DNA of 64,000 nucleotides from contig NZ_QUBS01000025.1 of the NCBI RefSeq assembly GCF_003390925.1, positions 40,819 through 104,818 of the forward strand, read 5' to 3'. The DNA comes from Trinickia diaoshuihuensis (GTDB lineage: Bacteria > Pseudomonadota > Gammaproteobacteria > Burkholderiales > Burkholderiaceae). The notes beneath the pieces were generated by a model that worked only from the letters and a program-made list of their open reading frames with translations, did no database searches and was not told the origin of the DNA. Positions 53,141-61,575 of the stretch are shown in pieces; the first letter of the stretch is position 1, and each line of letters starts with the position of its first letter. Made by a program: the position numbers and the translations under genes.

Positions 53141-54391
53141 ATGTCGAATTGGCTGCTTCAATTGTCCGTCGTGATCGTCGTGACATCGGCTTGCGGGGTC
53201 GTCGCTCGACGGGTCGGGCAGGGGAAGGTCGTCGGCGAACTCGTAGCGGGTTTGCTGCTCGGCCCCTCCGTGCTCGGAGCGATCGGCGGGGCGGGCTATC
53301 AGGCTCTGTTCAGTCCGGCGTCCGCCGCGATGCTGTCCAAGCTCGGTGAGCTCGGTCTCGTCTTTTTGATGTTTCAGACGGGGGCTCATATCGTCGGCGA
53401 TATGCCGAAGACGCGCACCGCCGCGTGGCCGCCGTTCGTCATCGCCGCACTAGGAATGGCCGCGCCGTTCGGCCTGGGCTGCGCGCTCGCGAGCTTCGGC
53501 GGCGGCACGTTTGCGCCGCCCAATGTGCCGCGCGTCGCCTACGTGCTCTTTTGCGGGATTGCACTGTCGGTGTCCGCGCTGCCCGTCATGGCGCGTATCG
53601 TGACCGAGGCGGGTATCGCGCGGCATGAGGCTGCGCGATTGTCGATCCTCGCGGCGACCGTGACCGATGCTGCGGGGTGGCTGCTGCTGGCAAGCATCGC
53701 CGCGCTTGCGAAACCGGGCGTGTCGACGCACTCGGCGCTTTACGGCTTGCTTCAGCTCGCTGGATTTTTCGCCTTCTCGATCACCGTCGTGCGTTTGACG
53801 ATGCAAGCGGTGCTCGCGCTGGCCAAGCGTTGGGGCGGCAATTCGGCGATGCTCGTGTGCGCGCTCTGCTATGTGCTGCTCTCGGCTTGGGCCGCCACGG
53901 CGTTCGGCTTGCATAGCGCGTTCGGCGCACTGATCGCCGCTGTGAATATGTCGCGCCGGCGCGATCTGCTTCACCTTTGGCGGCGCCGTTTCAGCGGACT
54001 GGCGGACGTCGTGCTCACGCCGTTGTTTTTCGTCAGCGCGGGCATGCAAGTGTCGGTCTCGGCATTGCATTCGCCGGCGCTGTTGGGATGGCTCGCGCTG
54101 ATTTTTGCGGCAGGCGTGGCGGGCAAGTACGCCGGGTGTTATCTCGGTGCGCGGCTATGCCGGATTGCCCCGCGCGATTCGCATCTCGTCGGCGTGCTGA
54201 TGAACAGCCGCGGCACCGTCGAACTGATGGTGCTCAGTATTGGATTGCAGTTGCAACTGATCTCGTCGTCGCTCTACACGGTACTGCTTATCGCGACGCT
54301 GACGATGACGGCCGTCAGCGCGCAGCTCGCTCATCGATGGGCGCGGGAGCACCGCGCGGCGCCGCTCGCCGCGCCGGCACCGGCCGCCTGA
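53141..54391 (+). CDS. CPA2-type cation/proton antiporter
   Basis: Inner-membrane Na+(K+)/H+ exchanger of 416 aa of the Kef/NapA type, about 12-13 helices. Signatures are KVVGELVAGLLLGPSVLG near residue 30, LGLVFLMFQTGAHI, ILAATVTDAAGWLLL (with the TDAAGW helix) and LTPLFFVSAGMQV near residue 290. There is no C-terminal TrkA-N (RCK) domain, so it is not regulated like KefB/C. The final residues are low-complexity Ala/Pro. It follows a LysR gene, and a porin gene follows 191 bp later. Confidence 0.9.
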   Translation: MSNWLLQLSVVIVVTSACGVVARRVGQGKVVGELVAGLLLGPSVLGAIGGAGYQALFSPASAAMLSKLGELGLVFLMFQTGAHIVGDMPKTRTAAWPPFVIAALGMAAPFGLGCALASFGGGTFAPPNVPRVAYVLFCGIALSVSALPVMARIVTEAGIARHEAARLSILAATVTDAAGWLLLASIAALAKPGVSTHSALYGLLQLAGFFAFSITVVRLTMQAVLALAKRWGGNSAMLVCALCYVLLSAWAATAFGLHSAFGALIAAVNMSRRRDLLHLWRRRFSGLADVVLTPLFFVSAGMQVSVSALHSPALLGWLALIFAAGVAGKYAGCYLGARLCRIAPRDSHLVGVLMNSRGTVELMVLSIGLQLQLISSSLYTVLLIATLTMTAVSAQLAHRWAREHRAAPLAAPAPAA

Positions 54392-54582
54392 CGCGTTTTT
54401 CGATGCGGGGAATATCCCGCATCGGCCGGGCATTTTTGCGCTATCCCTGTCAGTTTTGGCAGTATGTTTTGCCGTGCATCGATGTTGCAATGGCGGCGAG
54501 CACCACAGTCTTTGCTCGGCGGCTCGGCTCACGTGAGCGCCGATACGTGTCGTATCAAGCGGCTACGAGCAGCGGAGGCGCG

Positions 54583-55716
54583 ATGAGCATGGCATATCGT
54601 TCGGATAGGCGGCTGTGGCGCGGGGCGTGTGGCGGGGTGCTCGCTTGTTCGGCCGCGCTCGCGTGGCCCGCCTCCGCGCAAGCGCAAGCTACGGTGCAGA
54701 TCTATGGAATCGTCGACGATGCGTTGACGTTCACGACGAATCAGGGCGGGGGCCGCGTTTGGTCCCAAACGAGCGGCGTCGGCCAATCCAACCGCTGGGG
54801 CCTACGCGGTATCGAGCCGCTCGGCGATGGCTGGCGGGCCGTGTTTCGCCTCGAAAACGGATTCACGGTCAACGACGGACGGTTTTCGCAGGGCGGGCTC
54901 GAGTTCGGACGCCAAGCGTTCGTCGGCCTCGCGAGCGACCGCTTCGGGTCGCTAACGTTCGGGCGTCAGTACGACTTTATGTCGACGAACCTGACCCAAT
55001 TCGCCGCCGGCACGCTGACGCCTTCGGTCTTTGCCTTCCATCTCGGCGATTTGGACCGGCTCGGCGCCGAGCGCCTCGACAATTCGGTTCGCTACGTGAC
55101 CCCGGAATGGAACGGTTTGCAGCTCGGTGCACTGTATTCGTTCGGAGGGCAGCCGGGAAATTTCGTTGCCAATAGCGCGGTGGCGTTCGGCGCCACCTAC
55201 GCCCGCGGTTCGCTCCATTTAGGGGCGGCCTATGTGGGGATGCACAACTACACGACCGCGTTCGGCATCGGGACATCCGTGCTCGGCGTGCCGCTCGTCG
55301 GCACCCGGGCGCAAGGACTGTTGCCGCGTTTTCAGGTGTTCGACAAGCTCACGGTATCGGGCGTGGGCGCCGGTTATCAGTGGGGGCCGACCTTCTTGCA
55401 CGGGCTATTCACGCTCGTCGGTTTTCGGCAAAACGGTGCAAGTGCATGGCTTAGGACCGCCGAAGGCGGCGTGAAGTACACAATGACTTACGCGCTATCG
55501 CTAGCCGGCAGTTATGCCTACTCGAAACTCGGTCCGGCACATTGGAATCAATTCGTGGCTGGTATCGATTACTCCCTATCGAAACGCACCGACGTCTACT
55601 GGAATGCCGTTATATTACGTTCGAATCAGGGCGTGCGCGCGCAATTATTCTCGCTTCCCGCTTCGAGTTCAAATTCTCAAACGGTTGTTTCATTAGGGCT
55701 TCGCCATCTCTTTTAG
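54583..55716 (+). CDS. Gram-negative general porin
   Basis: Outer-membrane trimeric-type porin of 377 aa of the betaproteobacterial family. Signal peptide ends near PASAQAQA, then the classic first strand ATVQIYGIVDDALTFTTNQG, followed by SNRWGLRGIEPLGDGWRAVF, FGRQAFVGLASDRFGSLTFG and the terminal strand VVSLGLRHLF with C-terminal Phe required for BAM assembly. The ATG at 54583 has GCGGAGG. It forms its own unit between the antiporter and a long intergenic region. Confidence 0.94.
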   Translation: MSMAYRSDRRLWRGACGGVLACSAALAWPASAQAQATVQIYGIVDDALTFTTNQGGGRVWSQTSGVGQSNRWGLRGIEPLGDGWRAVFRLENGFTVNDGRFSQGGLEFGRQAFVGLASDRFGSLTFGRQYDFMSTNLTQFAAGTLTPSVFAFHLGDLDRLGAERLDNSVRYVTPEWNGLQLGALYSFGGQPGNFVANSAVAFGATYARGSLHLGAAYVGMHNYTTAFGIGTSVLGVPLVGTRAQGLLPRFQVFDKLTVSGVGAGYQWGPTFLHGLFTLVGFRQNGASAWLRTAEGGVKYTMTYALSLAGSYAYSKLGPAHWNQFVAGIDYSLSKRTDVYWNAVILRSNQGVRAQLFSLPASSSNSQTVVSLGLRHLF

Positions 55717-56118
55717 CGCGTAAAGCGCATGATCCTTTCGATCGTTCTCGCGTTTGATTCCGTTATGGCCGAATTGCCTGTCAGCATTGCCTGACAAGGC
55801 CCTTAGAGGGTTTGTGTCGATAGGGTTTGTTTGACTTGAATCAACCTTGCCGAACGTTATCCTTCGTACAAAAGAGCCTATAAGAAAACCGCTTCTACAA
55901 CGGTCCGCCGTGATTTTTGGGCGGCTGCTCCACTTTATCGCCTGCTTGAGTCGGGCGTGCGTGCCGGCACCGGCGAGTCGGATAACCGATTGAGCCGGTA
56001 ATCGATCAACTAACGTTTGCAGCATTCGGTGCGGCCCGCGAGCGGCCCTGCGCCGGGCCGCATGCGCGCATTCGCTTCGTATTGCCCATCTGGGGTACGC
56101 GGCGTTTGGGGAAATGAA
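55717..56118. other. Gene-free leader region of the c-di-GMP gene
   Basis: About 400 bp without a gene on either strand. It contains an FNR/Anr-type box at 55831-55844. The frame of the downstream gene is open from 56017, but no good start exists there. No strong hairpin terminator for the porin was found. Confidence 0.5.
55831..55844. promoter_or_regulatory. FNR/Anr-type box TTGACTTGAATCAA
   Basis: TTGAC-N4-ATCAA matches the FNR/Anr consensus TTGAT-N4-ATCAA at nine of ten defined bases. It lies 274 bp upstream of the chosen start of the CHASE-GGDEF-EAL gene. Confidence 0.55.
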
Positions 56119-59100
56119 GTGCGCGAGGTATTGGAACGTGTGCGGCGTTTGAGCCGCGATTGGTACGCCCCGGGTTTTGCCCTCGGCGTATTGATGCTCG
56201 CGCTGTCCATTACGGTGACCGTCTACTCGGTCTGCGGTCAATTCGTCGAGCGCGAGGCAAAGCTGCGCTTCGATAACGACTCGGGCAGCGTCGAGCAGCA
56301 AATCGCGGTACGGGTACGGCTTTATTCCGACGTGCTCGTCGCGATGCGTGCGCTCTTTCGCGAGGACGCGAACGTCACGCGCGGCGAGTTTCGGGATTTT
56401 GTGACTGGACTCGATTTGCAGGGCCGCTATCCGGGGTTTCAAACGCTCAATTATGCGAGCTACGTGCGTGCGGCCGATATGGATGCGTTCGTGGCCGAGC
56501 AACAGCGCGACCCGATGCTGAAGCAAGCAGGTATCGAATTCTCGATTCATCCGCCGGGCCCACGCGACAGTTACGACGTGTTGACCTACGTCGAACCGCT
56601 CGCGGCGAATCGCGAAGCGGTGGGGCTCGACATGGATGCGCTCGCGAATCGGCGGGCGGCCATGGAAACGTTGCGCGACACCGGCCAGCCGATCAGCAGC
56701 GGGCGATTGATCTTGGACGATCGCAGCGCGCGATTCGTCGGGATCGCGATGCGCATGCCGGTCTATCGTAAGGGTATGCCGACCGAGACCGTCGATCAAC
56801 GCCGCCTGGCCTATGTCGGCTCGGTCGGTGCCGGTCTTCGCGTCAACGACATGATGGACGGGCTGCTCAGCGCGGAGACGCTGCGCGCGATCAAATTCAA
56901 GATTTACGATGCCGGCCGGCTGAACGCGGCGCCTACGCCGCTATCGAAAGGGTCGTTGCTTTATGACAGCGTGAACGGGGTCGCGCTGGCGGTTGCGCCC
57001 GAGGGCCGGCCGGCCCGGACGACCCGCGGTGCGCCTCACGCCGCCGCCCCGGTGGTGCCGTCGGCCCCGCGCGCCGCCCGCGGCGTAAAAACGGCCGTGC
57101 TGCAACGGCGCGCAGAGCAACCGTTCGCGGGACGCCGCTGGGTGATCGAGTTTACGGCCAATGCGGCCGAGTTGAGCGGTGCGCAACGCGTCTTGCCCGA
57201 GGTCACGCTCGTCGCGGGCATGACGATCAGCTTATTGCTGGCGGGGCTGGCTTATGCCTTATCGAGTTCGCGTTCCCGGGCGGTCAGGCTGGCCGACCAG
57301 ATGACCTACGACTTGCGCGAAAGCGAGGCAGCCCGCGCCGAGGCGCAAAGGATCGCGCATTTGGGCGATTGGCGCGTGACCGCGGACGACGGGCGTGTAT
57401 CCGTATCGCGCGAAATGGCCCGTCTGATCGGCTGTCCGCCGCAGCCGGCGCAATCGGTGCGGGCGCTGCTGCGTGCGATCGATCCGCGCGATCGCGGCGT
57501 GTTGATCGAGCAGGCGAAACGCGCGATGAAGACGCACGATGCGTTCGAACTCGAATGCCGCTACCGCTCGCGGCGCGGACGGTACGGCTGGTTACGCGTG
57601 ATCGGGCATCCGTACGGCGGCCCGGATGCCGCAATGCTGCGCGGCACGGCCCTTGAAATCACTAAGCAAAAATCGATCGAACGGGCACGCGATCTGGAGC
57701 ATGCATTTACGTTGTATCTCGCCACGGCAGGCAACGAGTTCGACGTCTGCCGCCATCTGATCGAATCCATCGTGCATGGAATGGATTGGGATGGGGGCGC
57801 ATTCCGCCCGACGCCGGCCGGCACGAAGCAGTTGCTGTGCGCGACGTCGACGGCGATCGACAGCCCGTTCGAAAATTGGCTTCTCGTGAACGGCCCCAAT
57901 GTGATCGCCGAGGACGATGCGCCGGCGGCGCCTCGCTGGAGCGTGGCAGGGCGCGGCGCGCCGCGCCTGGGCCACGACGGCTGGCTCACCGATGCCGGTA
58001 TCGCAACGACGTTTTCGTTCGCGCTGCGTTTGGGATCGGTCGTGGTGGGCGTGGCGGAATTTTATGCCCGCGAACGGCGTCATGTGGAGCCGCAGGCGCT
58101 CGTGATGGCGCGTTCCATCGTGAGCCAGATGAGCCACTTCCTGCAGCGCCGGCAGGCGGAGGACAACCTGCATTTCCTCGCCACGCACGATGCGTTGACC
58201 GGGCTCCCCAATCGGTTGATGTTTCGCGAGCACTTGGACGAGATGCTGGCCCGCGCGCGCGCCGATGCCACGTCGCTGCACGTGCTGTTCATCGATCTCG
58301 ACCGGTTCAAAGACGTGAACGATTCGCTCGGACATAACGTCGGCGATTTGCTGCTGCGCGCGGTGGTGGCGCGCCTGCAAGAGGTGTTGGCGCACGTCGA
58401 CATGCTCGCGCGGCTGGGCGGTGACGAGTTTGTCGTACTCGTCAAGCATGAAAGCGAGGGTATGGCCGCCGTCATGAACACGATCGACGCGATTCAAGCG
58501 GCGCTGGCGCAGCCGTTCATGGTCGGCGGATCGCAGTTGCAGGTCAGCGCGAGCATCGGCGTCAGTTCGTTCCCCGGCGACGGCGAGGATGCGCAGACGC
58601 TGCTCAAGCACGCCGACATGGCGATGTACGGCGCCAAGCAGCGCGGCAAGAATACCTATCAGATGTACATGCGCCAGATGAGCATGTCGTTGCACCGGCG
58701 TGTGGAAATGGAGACGCAGCTTCGCCACGCGGTCGAGAACGGCGAGTTCACGCTCTTTTATCAGCCGCGCATCGATTTGCGCACGAACCATTGCACCGGC
58801 GTGGAGGCGCTGCTTCGTTGGAACAATCCGGCGCTCGGCGCCGTGTCTCCGGTGGATTTCATTCCTGTCGCCGAGGAAACGGGTGCGATCGTGCCCATCG
58901 GCGCTTGGGTCCTGCGCGAGGCTTGCCGGCAAGCCGCCGAGTGGCGCGCATTGGGTTTGGCCCAGATCCACGTCGCCGTCAATCTGTCCGCGCGGCAGTT
59001 CGCCGATCCGCACCTGCACGAAAGCATCTTGGACGCGCTTTCGGATGCCGGGCTTTCCGGCGAGTATTTGGAACTCGAGCTGACCGAAAGCATGGTGATG

Positions 59101-59544
59101 CGTCATCCCGAACAAGCCGTGCGTTGGCTGTCGGCCATCAAACGCACCGGCGTTCGTCTATCGATCGACGATTTCGGGACCGGCTATTCGTCGCTCGCCT
59201 ATCTGAACCGCTTCCCGATCGACACCGTGAAGATCGATCGATCGTTCATCCGCAACGTACCGGACAGCCATAGCGATACGCAAATCACGAGCGCCGTGAT
59301 TGCGCTCGGACACAGCCTCGGCCTGACCGTCATCGCGGAAGGCGCCGAAACGCAGAAGCAAATCGATTTTCTCCGCAAGGAAGGCTGCGATGAAGTGCAA
59401 GGGTACTTCTTCAGCCGCCCGATTCCCGCCGCCGACGTCGAGAGTTTTCTCGGCAAAGCGGCGGATTCCGGTCTCGCGTCTACACCGAGACCACTAGCCG
59501 CAAGCGCCGAAGTCAGCCGACGGAGCGCTTTCATCAAGTCTTGA
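56119..59544 (+). CDS. CHASE-PAS-GAF-GGDEF-EAL c-di-GMP signalling protein
   Basis: Membrane-bound dual diguanylate cyclase/phosphodiesterase, 1141 aa from the chosen GTG. A first membrane helix (FALGVLMLALSITVTVYSVC), a periplasmic CHASE domain (about residues 45-300), a second helix (LVAGMTISLLLAGLAYALSS), a PAS domain, a GAF-like domain, then GGDEF with intact RLGGDEFVVLV and EAL with VEALLRW and DDFGTGYSSLAYLNRF. The inhibitory site RxxD before GGDEF reads AHVD, so feedback inhibition is probably lost. Both catalytic motifs look active. GTG 56119 follows GGGGAAATGAA; the frame is open to 56017, so the start is uncertain. The repeat protein gene begins 12 bp after the stop. Confidence 0.92.
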   Translation: MREVLERVRRLSRDWYAPGFALGVLMLALSITVTVYSVCGQFVEREAKLRFDNDSGSVEQQIAVRVRLYSDVLVAMRALFREDANVTRGEFRDFVTGLDLQGRYPGFQTLNYASYVRAADMDAFVAEQQRDPMLKQAGIEFSIHPPGPRDSYDVLTYVEPLAANREAVGLDMDALANRRAAMETLRDTGQPISSGRLILDDRSARFVGIAMRMPVYRKGMPTETVDQRRLAYVGSVGAGLRVNDMMDGLLSAETLRAIKFKIYDAGRLNAAPTPLSKGSLLYDSVNGVALAVAPEGRPARTTRGAPHAAAPVVPSAPRAARGVKTAVLQRRAEQPFAGRRWVIEFTANAAELSGAQRVLPEVTLVAGMTISLLLAGLAYALSSSRSRAVRLADQMTYDLRESEAARAEAQRIAHLGDWRVTADDGRVSVSREMARLIGCPPQPAQSVRALLRAIDPRDRGVLIEQAKRAMKTHDAFELECRYRSRRGRYGWLRVIGHPYGGPDAAMLRGTALEITKQKSIERARDLEHAFTLYLATAGNEFDVCRHLIESIVHGMDWDGGAFRPTPAGTKQLLCATSTAIDSPFENWLLVNGPNVIAEDDAPAAPRWSVAGRGAPRLGHDGWLTDAGIATTFSFALRLGSVVVGVAEFYARERRHVEPQALVMARSIVSQMSHFLQRRQAEDNLHFLATHDALTGLPNRLMFREHLDEMLARARADATSLHVLFIDLDRFKDVNDSLGHNVGDLLLRAVVARLQEVLAHVDMLARLGGDEFVVLVKHESEGMAAVMNTIDAIQAALAQPFMVGGSQLQVSASIGVSSFPGDGEDAQTLLKHADMAMYGAKQRGKNTYQMYMRQMSMSLHRRVEMETQLRHAVENGEFTLFYQPRIDLRTNHCTGVEALLRWNNPALGAVSPVDFIPVAEETGAIVPIGAWVLREACRQAAEWRALGLAQIHVAVNLSARQFADPHLHESILDALSDAGLSGEYLELELTESMVMRHPEQAVRWLSAIKRTGVRLSIDDFGTGYSSLAYLNRFPIDTVKIDRSFIRNVPDSHSDTQITSAVIALGHSLGLTVIAEGAETQKQIDFLRKEGCDEVQGYFFSRPIPAADVESFLGKAADSGLASTPRPLAASAEVSRRSAFIKS

Positions 59545-59556
59545 AGGAATAGCACC

Positions 59557-60420
59557 ATGCAGACCACCAAACGGGGCATCGCCGAGATGTATCAGGCCAT
59601 CGATGAGTTGGATTTCAGCCGTATCAAAATGAAGCTCATGCATCGGCGCGACGGTGTCATCGCGTTGCGTCAAGTCGAGCGCGCAGAGGAAGGCTATCGG
59701 CAATTTTTGAAGCTCGCGGCGAAGTATCCGGACGCCCCGCTCGTGCCGAGCGAGGAAGTCGACGAATTCTGGCACATGCACATTCTCGATACGCAACGCT
59801 ATGGCGCCGATTGTGAACGGATCTTCGGCTACATGATTCATCATGATCCTTACAGCGGGCTCGACGGCGCGCAGGACGAGGCACGGCATTTCCTACTTGC
59901 GGCCGCGAGCGACGAGATGACGGCGCGCGAATTCGGCGCGTCGGGGGCGGGACCGGTTGCGTACTGCGTGAAACCGGAAGCGAAGGGTGACGCGAAGGCG
60001 TACTGCGTGAAGCCCGAAGCGAAGGGTGACGCGAAGGCGTACTGCGTGAAGCCCGAAGCGAAGGGTGACGCGAAGGCGAACTGCGTCAAGCCGGAAGCGA
60101 AGGGCGATGCGATGGCGTACTGCGTGAAGCCGGAAGCGAGGGGTGACGCGAAGGCGTACTGCGTGAAGCCCGAAGCGAAGGGTGACGCGAAGGCGTACTG
60201 CGTCAAGCCGGAAGCGAAAGGCGATGCGAAGGCGTACTGCGTGAAGCCCGAAGCAAAGGGTGACGCGAAAGCGTACTGCGTCAAGCCTGAAGCGGCGGCC
60301 TACTGCGTCAAGCCCGAAGCGAAAAACGATGCGCAGGCCTATTGCGTCCGCCCTGAAGCTATGTCGGCCGCGTATTGCGTCCGCCCCGTTGCCGCGCCGG
60401 AGGCACGGCGCAGCGCCTAG
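59557..60420 (+). CDS. GRDP-like domain protein with 12 AYCVKPEAKGDAK tandem repeats
   Basis: Protein of 287 aa. Residues 1-134 resemble the bacterial GRDP-like (glycine-rich-domain-protein) region, with VDEFWHMHILDTQRYGADC as the signature (His-x-His and Cys). Residues 135-287 are 12 tandem units of a 13-residue repeat AYCVKPEAKGDAK, each with one Cys, becoming irregular at the end (AYCVRPEAMSA, AYCVRPVAAPE). No signal peptide is present. The ATG at 59557 follows AAGGAA and lies 12 bp after the c-di-GMP gene, so they are probably cotranscribed. Known for none of the domains: function. One idea is a multi-core peptide precursor, another a metal- or thiol-binding tail; no modification enzyme is adjacent. 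Confidence 0.85.
   Translation: MQTTKRGIAEMYQAIDELDFSRIKMKLMHRRDGVIALRQVERAEEGYRQFLKLAAKYPDAPLVPSEEVDEFWHMHILDTQRYGADCERIFGYMIHHDPYSGLDGAQDEARHFLLAAASDEMTAREFGASGAGPVAYCVKPEAKGDAKAYCVKPEAKGDAKAYCVKPEAKGDAKANCVKPEAKGDAMAYCVKPEARGDAKAYCVKPEAKGDAKAYCVKPEAKGDAKAYCVKPEAKGDAKAYCVKPEAAAYCVKPEAKNDAQAYCVRPEAMSAAYCVRPVAAPEARRSA
59959..60417 (+). repeat. In-frame 39-bp tandem repeat (12 units)
   Basis: Eight complete 39-bp units (59959-60270), one short unit of 27 bp (60271-60297), one complete unit (60298-60336) and two degenerate units (33 and 48 bp). Synonymous differences (GTG/GTC, CCC/CCG, AAG/AAA) show that the protein sequence is conserved more than the DNA. Unit 4 has Asn in place of Tyr (ANCVKPE). 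Confidence 0.97.
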
Positions 60421-60548
60421 CCGATGCCGCAATCGGCGGGGCGTCTTATCCCGGCCGCCCCGCGCGCGTCATATTCGATTGCGTGCCCGAGCGCTTGGCG
60501 TCCCCGCACCGGAGGGGGCGGCGGCCCTCTATCGCCCCTCATTTCCCA

Positions 60549-60562
60549 TTGACCCAAATCAA
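60549..60562. promoter_or_regulatory. FNR/Anr-type box TTGACCCAAATCAA
   Basis: TTGAC-N4-ATCAA, one mismatch to the FNR/Anr consensus, 101 bp upstream of the hibernation-factor-like gene. It shares the same half-sites as the box at 55831-55844. Confidence 0.6.
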
Positions 60563-60663
60563 GTCGACTTCGACCCGCATCCGGAAGATGGCGTTAGACA
60601 CGCCATGAGGCTGTCCAAGCCGCCCATGGCCGGCGGGACGTTAATCGGAGCGGGAGACGGTAA

Positions 60664-60978
60664 ATGGGGATCGGCATGCAAATCGTGTATCTCGGGTTTC
60701 CCGGAGAAGCACGGATCGAGGCCGAGGCAGGCGTTCAATTATTGCGGTTGATGCGATTCGCCTCGCGCGTCGCCGCCTGTCATTTGGCGATCGAACTCCT
60801 GCATGGTGCGGGCGGGAAGTATTACGACGCCCGGCTCGACATCATCACGCCCGAAAAGCAGTTGATTGCGCTGCCACATTGCTCCGAAACCGATCCCGAG
60901 GCCGCCGTGCGTGCAGTCTTCGACTACGCGGAGCGCGAGCTCACGAATCGTGGCAACGATTTTTCCAAACTCAACTAG
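60664..60978 (+). CDS. HPF/RaiA-like small protein
   Basis: Protein of 104 aa with the layout of hibernation-promoting-factor/YfiA proteins: a first strand MQIVYLGFPGEARIE, an amphipathic helix, a strand pair HLAIELLHGAGGKYYDARLD, a strand LIALPHCSETD and a final helix EAAVRAVFDYAERELTNRG. HPF proteins bind 70S ribosomes in stationary phase or low oxygen. Sequence identity to known HPF is low, so this is a fold-level guess. The ATG at 60664 follows CGGGAGAC; an ATG at 60676 is possible. An FNR-type box lies upstream. Confidence 0.6.
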   Translation: MGIGMQIVYLGFPGEARIEAEAGVQLLRLMRFASRVAACHLAIELLHGAGGKYYDARLDIITPEKQLIALPHCSETDPEAAVRAVFDYAERELTNRGNDFSKLN

Positions 60979-61011
60979 TGACGGATCGGGGCATCGTGGC
61001 CCCGTGTTCGC

Positions 61012-61413
61012 CTAAGCCCCGCCCGTTTTGTCCCGCGCCAAACGCGCGATGGTTTCCATGGCCAGGTCGAATTCGGTCGTCTTGTCGAAAAAATAATCCG
61101 CGCCCGCCACGACGCTGGCCTCGCGAAATACGGGGGACGCATAGTTCGTCAGGACGATCGTGACGATCGGATCGGTACGGTCGCGCAGTGCATGAAGCAG
61201 GTCCATGCCGTTGCTGTCGATCAAGCGTAAGTCGAGGATCACGACTTCGGCATCGGTTTTCTCGATGCCGCGCAGCGCGGTTTCGACATCCTCGGCTTCC
61301 CCAACGATGTGTGCCGCGCCGTCGGGCCCGATATGCATGGCCAAACGATCGCGCACGAGGGTGGACTCGTCGACGACGAATACTCTTAGCGGTGACCGGT
61401 TGTTCGTATCCAT
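61012..61413 (-). CDS. Stand-alone receiver-domain response regulator
   Basis: Single-domain receiver of 133 aa. It has the acidic pair in VFVVDES, the phospho-acceptor Asp in VVILDLRLIDSNG, the Thr in TIVLTNY, and the Lys in ADYFFDKTTEF. There is no output domain, so it signals by protein contact. It is on the same strand as the NarL regulator and CHASE/PAS kinase, 162 bp beyond the regulator, and convergent with the HPF-like gene. A Tyr/Phe-rich 4-5-5 face is seen, as in CheY-like proteins. Confidence 0.9.
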   Translation of the reverse strand: MDTNNRSPLRVFVVDESTLVRDRLAMHIGPDGAAHIVGEAEDVETALRGIEKTDAEVVILDLRLIDSNGMDLLHALRDRTDPIVTIVLTNYASPVFREASVVAGADYFFDKTTEFDLAMETIARLARDKTGGA

Positions 61414-61490
61414 GCGAACAGTATCGTCAGCGCTTTATCAAATAAAAATCAGTTCGGTAGGAATCGGTTGTAGGCGGCAGCGAATACGTT

Positions 61491-61508
61491 TGTAGGGCAG
61501 GTCCTACA
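61491..61508. promoter_or_regulatory. Inverted repeat TGTAGG-N6-CCTACA upstream of the receiver gene
   Basis: TGTAGG (61491-61496) and CCTACA (61503-61508) form a dyad, and another TTGTAGG copy lies at 61468-61474. The site is 78 bp upstream of the start of the stand-alone receiver gene and could bind the NarL-type regulator encoded next to it. Confidence 0.4.
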
Positions 61509-61575
61509 GATAAACGCGCCGCCCCGTCCCGGGGCCTTTCCACGCGATTCGCGGCGGCTAGGGCGTTACCTTTGG

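Noticed and set aside
59959..60417. CRISPR-like array
   Set aside because: Units are contiguous in-frame coding repeats of 39 bp without spacers, and there are no cas genes.
59850..60432. Minus-strand repeat ORFs (TQYAFASPFASGF-type repeats) opposite the Cys-repeat gene
   Set aside because: They are the mirror image of the plus-strand 39-bp repeat, without start signals or coding context, and synonymous changes are consistent with selection on the plus strand.
61521..61535. GCCCC-N5-GGGGC hairpin as a terminator of the NarL regulator
   Set aside because: Short stem with no adjacent T run; too weak to list as a feature.
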